DNA of 64,000 nt, from positions 125,036-189,035 of the forward strand of contig NZ_VKDC01000018.1 in the NCBI RefSeq assembly GCF_007097395.1, read 5' to 3'. Both the position numbers and the translations under genes were made by a program. Below, one piece after another: positions 16,815 through 24,517 of the stretch (within the stretch, counting starts at the first letter, position 1; the number at the start of each line of letters is the position of its first letter). The DNA comes from Fulvivirga sp. M361. Its GTDB lineage: Bacteria; Bacteroidota; Bacteroidia; Cytophagales; Cyclobacteriaceae. The notes under the pieces are model-generated. The model did no database searches. It worked only from the letters and a program-made list of their open reading frames with translations, and was not told where the DNA came from.

Positions 16815-18656
16815 TCAATCCGGTTGTATTGCCGGTTGCGTTGATTTAGAAATGGCAGATAGCACGGTATCCATAAGTTTGTCCATTTCTTCGGGAACTG
16901 AAAATACGCTGATACCCGTGAGTTTTTCAATCCTTTCTTTAGCCTGATCAATCATTTCATCCCGTACATCCATAAAATAAGTTTCCGTCCAGCGTGATCC
17001 TTGTATCTTTCGCCCTCCCATAATGGCAAAACCAAGCACTTCTGAGTGTATACCACGTTCCCGGGCCAGCTCCCGGATATAGTCAAGGGTTTTCGTCACT
17101 GTCTCTGAAGAAGTGTCTACGGACATGGTCAGGATGATATAGTTAGGCTGGAACTGATGATAGATCTTGGTAGAGGCATTACCCCGGTGGGTTTGGTCCC
17201 TGGGCGAATAGATCATAGAATTCTGACCTCCGGTAATCAGCAAATCGCTTTTTATCTCCAGTTCTTTCTGTAACATACGATGTATGGTAAGGCGCTTTCC
17301 TTCATCTTCATCTTCCACCCTGGAAAATCCAATATCGGCGCCCACCAGCGTACCTGTAGGTTCAGTAGCAAAATGAGTTACACGCAGCTTATCTTTCAGC
17401 GCTTCGCGTAGATAGATCTGAGTGGTGAACTTGCCTTGCACGGTATCCGTGCCAAATATTCCCAGTGTCTTTTTCGGTTTGAATTGGTGGTATTTCTTGC
17501 TATCAGCTTTGGTGATTGAAAAATCCTGGACATGGATCTTATAAAAATGGCTGTTATCTTCTGATCCGTCAAAGATATCGGTGTACATCAGCACATCGTC
17601 GTAAAGGGAAATCACCGGCATCTTCTCTGCCCTGGCTCGGCGCATGATACGCTTCAAAAAATGAACTTCAGATTCGAAATTTAAGGAGCACGTGAGGACA
17701 ATGGCATCAAAATCCATGGTATCGATAGCGTCAATATCATTGACTACCGGTATCGATGTTTTTTTCGAATAGATGTACGTAGAGGAATCTTGCAGCTCCA
17801 CCGTATCATCAAACACCACTACGGGCTCAAACGAAAGCGTATCATGGAACCGCAGCAGGCTGTAAGCTTCTTTGTTATATTTAAAAATGGCTACATTCTT
17901 TCCACGCAGCACATTTTCCACTTCTTCTTTTCTGAAGATGGCAACACTCTTATTCTTATGTTCAAGATCGATTGCAATCCGTTCTTTCACATCCCAGATC
18001 CCTTCTAATTGGTCCGAAAGTTTTGAATAATCGTATTTGGCATGTACCCGCATGTTGTTCATGGTCAGCATGGGTAAACCAAAGTCAGGGCTTTTGAAAT
18101 AGTACGGAGACTCTTGCGAACCGGAAACTTTGAACATGTGGTGAGATTCCGGGTGTAAGAGGAAATACTGGCCATAGATAAACAACCCGCCTTTTTCGTA
18201 TAGCTTTGGGTCAAGCTTCACATGTTTCAGGTTATCCAGGGGAACCTCATCGCCTTCAGCGATCAGTTTGTAGATTTCAAAAACCGGTGGGGTTTTGGGT
18301 TTTTCCGTGGATATGTACGTGAAAAAACTAAGAAAAGGATCGACCGGAAATACGCTGATCACTTCCTTCTTTCTTAACGGTACAGATTGCATCGCATTTT
18401 CATACTGGGCTAAAAAGGATTCCTGGGCCGCAGGCCACTGAGTAGGGTCTGCGTGCATGAAAATGTAGTCGCTACCGGAAAAGAGCTCGAACAGTGGAGT
18501 GGCCTCCCGGTCTTTTTCCAGATCGATATTGGCCTCGGCAAATTTGATCATCGAGTACATCCAGCAGTTTGCTTCAGCCATCCAGGCTTCGCTGTAAAAA
18601 TCATATCCCCAGGTGGAATAGTAAAGCTTAGGCAATTCAGGGGCAGTAGTCAGCAT
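16815..18656 (-). CDS. peptide-maturation-like protein with C-terminal DUF1611-type P-loop domain
   Basis: The 613-residue cytoplasmic protein has three parts. Residues 1-235 are of unknown type. About 250-385 form a Rossmann-like domain (NVAIFKYNKEAYSLLRF, FEPVVVFDD, DFDAIVLTCSLNFESE). About 395-600 form a P-loop domain with GIFGTDTVQGKFTTQIYL and HFATEPTGTLVGADIGFS, matching the GTDxxxGKxTT and TGQTG-like motifs of DUF1611/DgcN proteins; DgcN is an N-acetyltransferase for D-glutamate. The Rossmann plus P-loop layout also resembles the 'peptide maturation system' family TIGR04066 found next to clostridial Cys-rich peptides, as I remember it. It is cotranscribed with the GH57-like and exporter genes. 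A peptide-modifying reaction is inferred, not shown. Confidence 0.6.
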   Translation of the reverse strand: MLTTAPELPKLYYSTWGYDFYSEAWMAEANCWMYSMIKFAEANIDLEKDREATPLFELFSGSDYIFMHADPTQWPAAQESFLAQYENAMQSVPLRKKEVISVFPVDPFLSFFTYISTEKPKTPPVFEIYKLIAEGDEVPLDNLKHVKLDPKLYEKGGLFIYGQYFLLHPESHHMFKVSGSQESPYYFKSPDFGLPMLTMNNMRVHAKYDYSKLSDQLEGIWDVKERIAIDLEHKNKSVAIFRKEEVENVLRGKNVAIFKYNKEAYSLLRFHDTLSFEPVVVFDDTVELQDSSTYIYSKKTSIPVVNDIDAIDTMDFDAIVLTCSLNFESEVHFLKRIMRRARAEKMPVISLYDDVLMYTDIFDGSEDNSHFYKIHVQDFSITKADSKKYHQFKPKKTLGIFGTDTVQGKFTTQIYLREALKDKLRVTHFATEPTGTLVGADIGFSRVEDEDEGKRLTIHRMLQKELEIKSDLLITGGQNSMIYSPRDQTHRGNASTKIYHQFQPNYIILTMSVDTSSETVTKTLDYIRELARERGIHSEVLGFAIMGGRKIQGSRWTETYFMDVRDEMIDQAKERIEKLTGISVFSVPEEMDKLMDTVLSAISKSTQPAIQPD

Positions 18657-18688
18657 GATTCGTTTTGTTGAATTCTTAAATGGTAGTA

Positions 18689-19873
18689 TTACGTCAGTAC
18701 TTCTTCATGATCAAATTGATACTGCATTAAACCCGACAACCACTCGACCCCTTCGTGCCACCAGTGGCCAAACAGCTCTGTATCAAAAGCCACAATGAAT
18801 GTGCTGCCGTCATGGCTGAAAGCACGGTGGTCTTCAAGGATCTCATCAAAATCCACCAGATGCTCTTGTAGTTTACGCCTGGCCGCAGCTCGGTTGTACA
18901 ACGACTTAAACCCAAGGTCTACGCCCTCACCGGTGATTGAAAAGTATTTGTATCCTGTCCAGGCATTTCTGGCTTTACCCGTATGTACTTCTACTCCGAT
19001 ATGTTTGAAATACTCTGGAACTACATCTAAGCCAATATCCCTGAAGAACTCACGGTAGGGGCCATCTGCCGGAAAAGTAGTATCAGGCGCTTTCCATAAG
19101 TACATGGACAGGCGGTAGTCATGGGCGTAAATATCGAGGTCGCCATGACGATAGACTCCACTCTTGTCTTTTCCTGAATAGGCACCTATTCCCGGGACAG
19201 TTAATGCCGTGGCGCCGATATCATATTTTTTCATGTACTTTTCCGTTCCCGGAAAATAGGCGCACTCAGGCATCCAGAAGCCATCAGGTTTTCGGTCAAA
19301 TACGTTTTCAAATTCTTCTACACCTCTTCGAATAAGGTGATCGACGGTCCTGCCTTCAAAAAATGGGATAAAATTATGAAAAGGGCAGGAGGTCCATACA
19401 TCGATGCTTTCATTTTTACGATCAAACAAATCATTTAAATAAGCTGCGATATCCCGATCTTCCCAAAAAGCGCGGCTTTTGCGAACACGATTTAAGTAGA
19501 AATGGGCCATGTCATGCACCAGGTCCAGTTGGTCGGAAGGTATGTCCGCTTTGTTTTTTAAGAAGCGGTTGTACTCATGAGGGTTTGAGGTTCGTTCTAC
19601 TTCATACACTCCAATTTTTTCCATGATGTCCAAATAAGCCAGGTAACGCTCTTTGCCTTCAACCAGTTGGTTGAACAAGCATGGAGTCATGGAAAAGATC
19701 ATTTTTTTACCCCCCTGGACTGTAGGGTCCCATGCTTCAAATGCCTCGAACAGCGGAATATAAGTTTCAGTGATGGCTTCAAATAGCCAGTTCTCTTTTT
19801 CCTGGAAAATCGGACCATTATTCAGCACATAAGGCATATGTGTATTGAGAATAAAAATAACTTCTTTATTCAT
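18689..19873 (-). CDS. GH57-like protein in the RiPP cassette
   Basis: The 394-residue protein reads as a GH57 catalytic barrel: N-terminal ILNTHMPYV, MPECAYFPG with Glu203 at the nucleophile position, and VAFDTELFGHWWHEG with Asp364 at the acid/base position. These match GH57 1,4-alpha-glucan branching enzymes, which are about 520 residues; the C-terminal helical domain is absent here. No glycogen genes are nearby. It lies 32 bp before the maturation-like gene and directly after the precursor peptide, so it may act on a sugar carried by the peptide or have been recruited to a new reaction. Both catalytic residues are kept, so activity is plausible. Confidence 0.72.
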   Translation of the reverse strand: MNKEVIFILNTHMPYVLNNGPIFQEKENWLFEAITETYIPLFEAFEAWDPTVQGGKKMIFSMTPCLFNQLVEGKERYLAYLDIMEKIGVYEVERTSNPHEYNRFLKNKADIPSDQLDLVHDMAHFYLNRVRKSRAFWEDRDIAAYLNDLFDRKNESIDVWTSCPFHNFIPFFEGRTVDHLIRRGVEEFENVFDRKPDGFWMPECAYFPGTEKYMKKYDIGATALTVPGIGAYSGKDKSGVYRHGDLDIYAHDYRLSMYLWKAPDTTFPADGPYREFFRDIGLDVVPEYFKHIGVEVHTGKARNAWTGYKYFSITGEGVDLGFKSLYNRAAARRKLQEHLVDFDEILEDHRAFSHDGSTFIVAFDTELFGHWWHEGVEWLSGLMQYQFDHEEVLT

Positions 19874-19892
19874 GGGCGTCGTTGGTTGAGAT

Positions 19893-19927
19893 ACAAAAAT
19901 CCCGAACGGATTTTATGCTCGGGATTT
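19893..19927 (-). terminator. hairpin between precursor peptide and GH57-like gene
   Basis: On the minus strand AAATCCCGA ... TCGGGATTT forms a 9-bp perfect stem followed by TTTGTAT. It lies between the precursor stop and the downstream operon. Partial read-through would give far more precursor than enzyme, as is usual in RiPP clusters. Confidence 0.6.
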
Positions 19928-19960
19928 CTAGTGGTTTTTAGCAAATAGTATCAAGATTCC

Positions 19961-20137
19961 TTAATCTTCGTTAAATCCTGGATACCTGTCCTCGCAAAAT
20001 GCAGAAGAGTCTTCGCTACAGATGGAAGGACTAACCCAACTGGGGCTAACGTTTGAGGTAGACCAGTTACTTTCCGCTAAAGCATCCGGTTTAATGCTGT
20101 CCATCATAGCATTAATTTCATTTGATGAGTACTTCAT
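19961..20137 (-). CDS. 58-residue candidate RiPP precursor peptide
   Basis: ATG at 20137-20135 and TAA at 19963-19961 frame a small acidic peptide. Residues 1-22 look like a leader (KYSSNEINAMMDSIKPDALA), with no double-Gly site. Residues 23-58 are Ser-rich (ten Ser, one Thr) with two Trp (25, 34), two Cys (40, 48) and the repeat SPSWVSPS, ending RYPGFNED. An A-rich stretch precedes the ATG, common for Bacteroidota translation starts. It heads the operon of the GH57-like protein, the maturation-like protein and the exporter. No family was recognised. The identification rests on size, composition and position. Confidence 0.7.
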   Translation of the reverse strand: MKYSSNEINAMMDSIKPDALAESNWSTSNVSPSWVSPSICSEDSSAFCEDRYPGFNED

Positions 20138-20773
20138 AATTCTTTTTTTTTAATGTGTTTTTTTAAGACATAACTAATACGAATATAATTTATCAAATCG
20201 TAAATAACAATGGGAAGTTAGTAGCGAATGGTGTGAAAACGAGATACTACCTCAAGTTTAATTTTCTTAGAAAAATACTATGACTTGACAATCAAATATT
20301 TAATACACAATCTGTCTATTGAAGATAAAATAAAAAAAATAGAACAATTTATATTTTGATCATAATTTCCTTTCTTGGGAATAGTTTCCCCTGTAACGGT
20401 TACCCGGAAGTGACTAAGTTGGAAAACATTCTTCCAGGCAGCCCACTTTAGAGCTATTTGCCATAAACAATTATAATAATGTAACGAATAAATTTTTGCT
20501 TCATAATGTCCTGATTAGGATCAGCATACCTGATTAACTTCAAGCCGTTTGAATAGCACCTCATCGGTCAAAACCAATGCTGATACACTGGACTTTTAGC
20601 ATTAAAAAATACCTGATCTATAATAAAACCAACTGAGAGGAATAAGATAGTAGGAAGACTGTTGCGATTATAAACTTGTGACAGTGCTCTTAATACAAAA
20701 CTAAGCCTCTGAATCGCTGATAGTACTGAACACCTATTTTGTAACTCCTATAAACTTAAAACCCCTATTAACA
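20138..20773. other. 636-bp divergent intergenic region
   Basis: AT-rich upstream region shared by the precursor peptide (leftward) and the lipoprotein at 20774 (rightward). A weak -7-like CTATTTTG lies at about 20733-20740 before the latter. I see no gene, RNA or repeat in it. Confidence 0.5.
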
Positions 20774-22144
20774 ATGAAAAAGTTATTTTGCTTTTGCTTT
20801 ATTGTCCTGGCATTGTCGGCTTGCGAAAACCAGGAAAATGTTACTCCCTACATTCCGGTACAGGATGGAATCGCTACAAGACCTCTTTTACCCGGTGACC
20901 CCAACCTGAATGCAAATTGGAATTGGGAGGGCTCCCAGTGGACGGTCTATTTTCGAGGTGCTAATGGTAATGTAAGCCCTGCAGTAAATACTGTAAACCC
21001 CTTTTTTAATGATCCGGTCTACGGAAATGCAGACCCTGCTAAAATAGATATGAGAGCCTCTGATGGTTGGATGTTGGTGGCCAGGGACTTTGGAACCCCT
21101 AATGATGCCCCCAGAATACCGTGGATCATCATATACAACAAATACCGCGGTCTTTTAAGGGTATGTGCCCTAAAAACATCAGAGTTGTTAACCACTTATC
21201 AAAGCACTGAATTAAGCTTTGATAATTCTGTTACCGTACCGGACCTCTTTCTTTTTGTTGATGAGACTGAACAATTTGCCACTACGAAAAGTGGATCTCA
21301 GGAATGGATGGTGACTGAATTTAACCTTCAGGCTTATGATGCCTCCGTCCATCGACAAGCACGCTTTGTGATGAATTTCCGCGAAGTAGCCACCCATAAT
21401 GTCAATCTTGAGGGAGGAGGTACTATCGATGGAGTAGCACAGCCAAAGCCTTCAAAAAAAAGTGTGAGTGGGACAGTATATAAGGTCACCTCTCATACCT
21501 CCAAATTTTGGGACAAACTCCCGGAACTTGGAGAACGCACCTTCAAAAATATTGTTAAGAACATCGCCAAAAACCCTTTTGCCATTACTAGTGCTGCAGC
21601 TGGTATTATCGACGCTTTGACAGGTTCCGGTAAAGCGCCTACTTATAATATTTCATTGAAGGCAGACCTTTCTCTTGATGGAACCATTTCATTAACCACG
21701 CCGAGAGGCGCCGTAGAAGTATACCTTCGTAATGATGCCGTCCATTCGAATCAGCCCAGAGCATTGCAGTCCATTCCCTGGGGGGTAATGAACTATTCTG
21801 ACGCAGCACAGATCAATCAAAGAAGGCTCATTCTGGGGCCCAACCGTGATGATATCAGAATAGAAGTAAAGACACCAAACGGTTTTTTCAATAATATACT
21901 GATCTTAAACCCGGCAATAAGCAATGATGTCGTTAACATAGAAGCCGGATGGATCCTTAAATTCAAAAACAACGTGGTTTTCCGTCCGCTATCACAATTT
22001 CAGTCGATAGGATTCAACGGCTTATATGAAGTCGGTTCGCCCGGTCTTTCCAGCTTACCCGAGGGTGTTGCGGTTAGGATTACCTTCGCTAACGGCGATT
22101 TTGTCTACAACCGTTTTCCGGTAAGGTATACTTTTAGTTTTTAG
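20774..22144 (+). CDS. lipoprotein of unknown function
   Basis: The 456-residue protein has a signal peptide and lipobox Cys (LALSACENQ). The body is rich in beta-strand-like and aromatic segments (WNWEGSQWTVYFRG, GWMLVARDFG). A short hydrophobic Ala/Gly stretch lies near residues 274-292 (PFAITSAAAGIIDALTGSG), preceded by a Lys-rich helix; this could insert in a membrane. I do not recognise a family. A beta-barrel protein and an S41 peptidase follow in the same direction, so the three may act together at the outer membrane. The hydrophobic hairpin raises the possibility of a pore-former, which is speculation. Confidence 0.7.
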   Translation: MKKLFCFCFIVLALSACENQENVTPYIPVQDGIATRPLLPGDPNLNANWNWEGSQWTVYFRGANGNVSPAVNTVNPFFNDPVYGNADPAKIDMRASDGWMLVARDFGTPNDAPRIPWIIIYNKYRGLLRVCALKTSELLTTYQSTELSFDNSVTVPDLFLFVDETEQFATTKSGSQEWMVTEFNLQAYDASVHRQARFVMNFREVATHNVNLEGGGTIDGVAQPKPSKKSVSGTVYKVTSHTSKFWDKLPELGERTFKNIVKNIAKNPFAITSAAAGIIDALTGSGKAPTYNISLKADLSLDGTISLTTPRGAVEVYLRNDAVHSNQPRALQSIPWGVMNYSDAAQINQRRLILGPNRDDIRIEVKTPNGFFNNILILNPAISNDVVNIEAGWILKFKNNVVFRPLSQFQSIGFNGLYEVGSPGLSSLPEGVAVRITFANGDFVYNRFPVRYTFSF

Positions 22145-22306
22145 AGGCATATCTTATACATTCATTATTATCTAAATCACAGGAGGACAAAAATAGGTTT
22201 TAGAACTGTCACAGGCATATTTCCTGTGGCAGTTCTCTATGAAACGATAATATTCAGATGCAAAAAACCTTTACTTATATTCAAAGTTTGGTTAATCACC
22301 ACCGTT

Positions 22307-23023
22307 ATGTTCTGGCCTAGATCATTCTTATTAACATTTTTATTTTTTGTTACTATTTCAGAAATCTATGCACAAACGTACATAGAGATAAGAGGCGGTT
22401 ATACCCGCAACCAACTGAGTCAGGATTTCAAATCCATCACCTTTGAAGACATAGAAGCTTCGGGTGGAGGCTATGTGGCAATGGTTTTTACGTATTATGT
22501 CAATAAAAGACTCTTTTTCAAACTAGGAAGTGAGTGGGTCCAAAAAAGGTATAGACTGAGACGTGTTTCTCCCTTTAACGCTGTTTATAAACAAATTAAT
22601 AATCACTATTTACAACTACCTGTTAGTATCGGCTTACCGCTCATTTCCACAAAAAAGACCAGGTTCACCCTGAGTTCCGGAGTTTCTGGCGGATACTGGC
22701 TCTCATCTTCCATCAAAGGTACTATCCCCAATGCCTTTGACACTTTTACCACCATCGAAAACGAGGAAATGGTTCAAAACTTCCGGGTTTCTGAATATTC
22801 AACAAGAAATAATCTGGATCGAGACAATTATACCCGTTTAGAATTCGGACTTTTATTTGAATCAGACGTCATCTATACTATTAATTCTACCTGGTCGCTA
22901 AGTATCCGGATTGGCTATCAACATGCATTGATCAGCCAACAAAAAAAATCTCATGATAACGGATCTTCCATAGTCAACAGAACACTGGTTATGTCCACAG
23001 GAGTCATGTATCAACTGCATTAA
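22307..23023 (+). CDS. outer-membrane beta-barrel protein, PorT-like
   Basis: The likely start is ATG 22307, giving signal peptide FWPRSFLLTFLFFVTISEIYAQ and a mature protein of about 215 residues. The frame is open back to 22226, but that adds a charged, unlikely N-terminus. The mature part alternates polar and hydrophobic residues in short amphipathic strands (IEIRGGYTRNQL, LFFKLGSEWVQKRY, HYLQLPVSIGLP, WSLSIRIGYQHAL), the pattern of an 8-10-strand barrel of the PorT/outer-membrane-protein group. Its stop is one base before the ATG of the S41 peptidase, so the two are cotranscribed. Confidence 0.75.
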   Translation: MFWPRSFLLTFLFFVTISEIYAQTYIEIRGGYTRNQLSQDFKSITFEDIEASGGGYVAMVFTYYVNKRLFFKLGSEWVQKRYRLRRVSPFNAVYKQINNHYLQLPVSIGLPLISTKKTRFTLSSGVSGGYWLSSSIKGTIPNAFDTFTTIENEEMVQNFRVSEYSTRNNLDRDNYTRLEFGLLFESDVIYTINSTWSLSIRIGYQHALISQQKKSHDNGSSIVNRTLVMSTGVMYQLH

Positions 23024-23024
23024 A

Positions 23025-24179
23025 ATGAAATACCTCAATATTCTTTTACAGCCCCTTGTTTTGATCATGTTTGTAAGCTGTCATCAGGAAGATCCGGCCC
23101 CTACAGGTACAACAGTGGATTTTGAGCAGTTATTTGAGTCATTTTGGCGGCAAATGAATAAAAATTACGTCTACTGGGATATTGATTCCACGGATTGGGA
23201 TGGGATCTATCCCCAATATAAAGGAATATTCTCTCAACTCAATCTAAACGATGAAAACGATGTAAGGTCATCTGTCAGGTATTACCGTGAAATGACTAAA
23301 TACCTGGTGGACGGCCACTGCCGGATCAGTTTCTCTCATCCCGCTATAGTGGATTCTGTCATAGACCCTCTACTGGAAAGAAAAAACAATCTGGGAGTTT
23401 TGAATGAACCTTATTCTTACTTTCTCAGGGATACCGTTTACCTGGATACAGGCTATTTCGTAGGTCATGATGCTCAAAATACGCTCAATAACCAACCATT
23501 AACTATTATCTGTGGTGAAATAAATGGAGATATCTTATATTTTTCCTGCAACTTTTTCAAACTGTCAAAGTCCTACTATTCAAACACTGGTGAGAATATA
23601 AAAGCCACCCTTGATTTCTTTTTCAATTGGGTTGAAAATAACTTAGAAAGCTCAAAAGGGATTATAATAGACGTAAGAAATAATCCGGGAGGCAATCTGG
23701 AAGACCTTAATTTTCTCTTGGGAAAGTTGGTTGATCAGCCGTTGCATATCGGTTATTGCCAGTACAAAAATGGTGATAGTTGCTATGATCTTACCCCCCG
23801 GATAAAAGCTTATGTTAACCCTGGGGCAAGCACAAAAAATGTGCAATTGCCTATAGTTGTGCTGGCGGATAATTACTCTGCATCACTATCAGAAGTTATA
23901 ACGAACGCCATAATGGCATTTTCACAAGGTATTTTTATAGGTGAAACTACTTTTGGTGCCACAAGTCCGGTTATACCTTTCAAGGTATATGCCAGTGGAT
24001 CATTTGAAATTGAAAATTTTATGAGCGTACAATTGTCTTCCTGTAAATTCATTTCACTGAATGGAAATGTATATGAAAGTTCGGGACTGGCACCAGATAT
24101 TTTTATTCCACACTCATCTGAGGCATATGACCAGGGCAGAGATGCACAACTTGAATATGCCATAGAACTATTGAAATGA
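23025..24179 (+). CDS. S41 family peptidase lipoprotein
   Basis: The 384-residue protein has lipobox Cys (LIMFVSCHQED). A helical tricorn-core-like N-terminal region spans about 30-105 (FWRQMNKNYVYWDIDSTDW, LVDGHCRISF). The S41 protease core contains KGIIIDVRNNPGGNLEDL and the serine motif VVLADNYSASLSEVITNA at about 279-296, with Lys/Glu expected downstream. No PDZ domain is obvious. It should cleave exposed C-termini of proteins in the envelope. Translation is coupled to the preceding barrel gene, so that barrel or the lipoprotein upstream is a likely partner or substrate. Confidence 0.85.
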   Translation: MKYLNILLQPLVLIMFVSCHQEDPAPTGTTVDFEQLFESFWRQMNKNYVYWDIDSTDWDGIYPQYKGIFSQLNLNDENDVRSSVRYYREMTKYLVDGHCRISFSHPAIVDSVIDPLLERKNNLGVLNEPYSYFLRDTVYLDTGYFVGHDAQNTLNNQPLTIICGEINGDILYFSCNFFKLSKSYYSNTGENIKATLDFFFNWVENNLESSKGIIIDVRNNPGGNLEDLNFLLGKLVDQPLHIGYCQYKNGDSCYDLTPRIKAYVNPGASTKNVQLPIVVLADNYSASLSEVITNAIMAFSQGIFIGETTFGATSPVIPFKVYASGSFEIENFMSVQLSSCKFISLNGNVYESSGLAPDIFIPHSSEAYDQGRDAQLEYAIELLK

Positions 24180-24195
24180 TATTATCAAAAGGTAA

Positions 24196-24408
24196 CTACT
24201 GGTTTTCCCGGTCAACTGCTTTCAGCTCACACTTTTTGATTTGTGACCAGGGGTAAGGCTTAATCTCATAGCTATATAAGGCCCGCAAGTCATTGAAGAT
24301 ACCAAAATAGCATAGAAGAATTTCATGCCGTAACATCAAAAAACCTGCGTTAAACAACTCTACGGGCACTGTATACACTTTGTAGACGCTCACTTTTCCC
24401 ATTTTCAA
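24196..24408 (-). CDS. possible small protein, doubtful
   Basis: A 70-residue frame lies alone between convergent and divergent neighbours. It has plausible composition (VYTVPVELFNAGFLMLRHE, then PYPWSQIKKCELKAVDREN) but no recognised family, no clear ribosome binding site and no conserved neighbour. It may be a remnant or chance frame. Confidence 0.3.
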   Translation of the reverse strand: MKMGKVSVYKVYTVPVELFNAGFLMLRHEILLCYFGIFNDLRALYSYEIKPYPWSQIKKCELKAVDRENQ

Positions 24409-24517
24409 GCGGTTATCGTTTACTATGGTCGATCAACCACCATTAAACAATTCAAACATAGGGATTTACATACCCAAATGTATTTTTTGATTATACCGTT
24501 TAAACCTTTTCAACAAA

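Noticed and set aside
18689-19873. Housekeeping glycogen branching enzyme
   Set aside because: The sequence family fits, but the protein lacks the C-terminal domain and sits in a peptide export operon with no glycogen genes.
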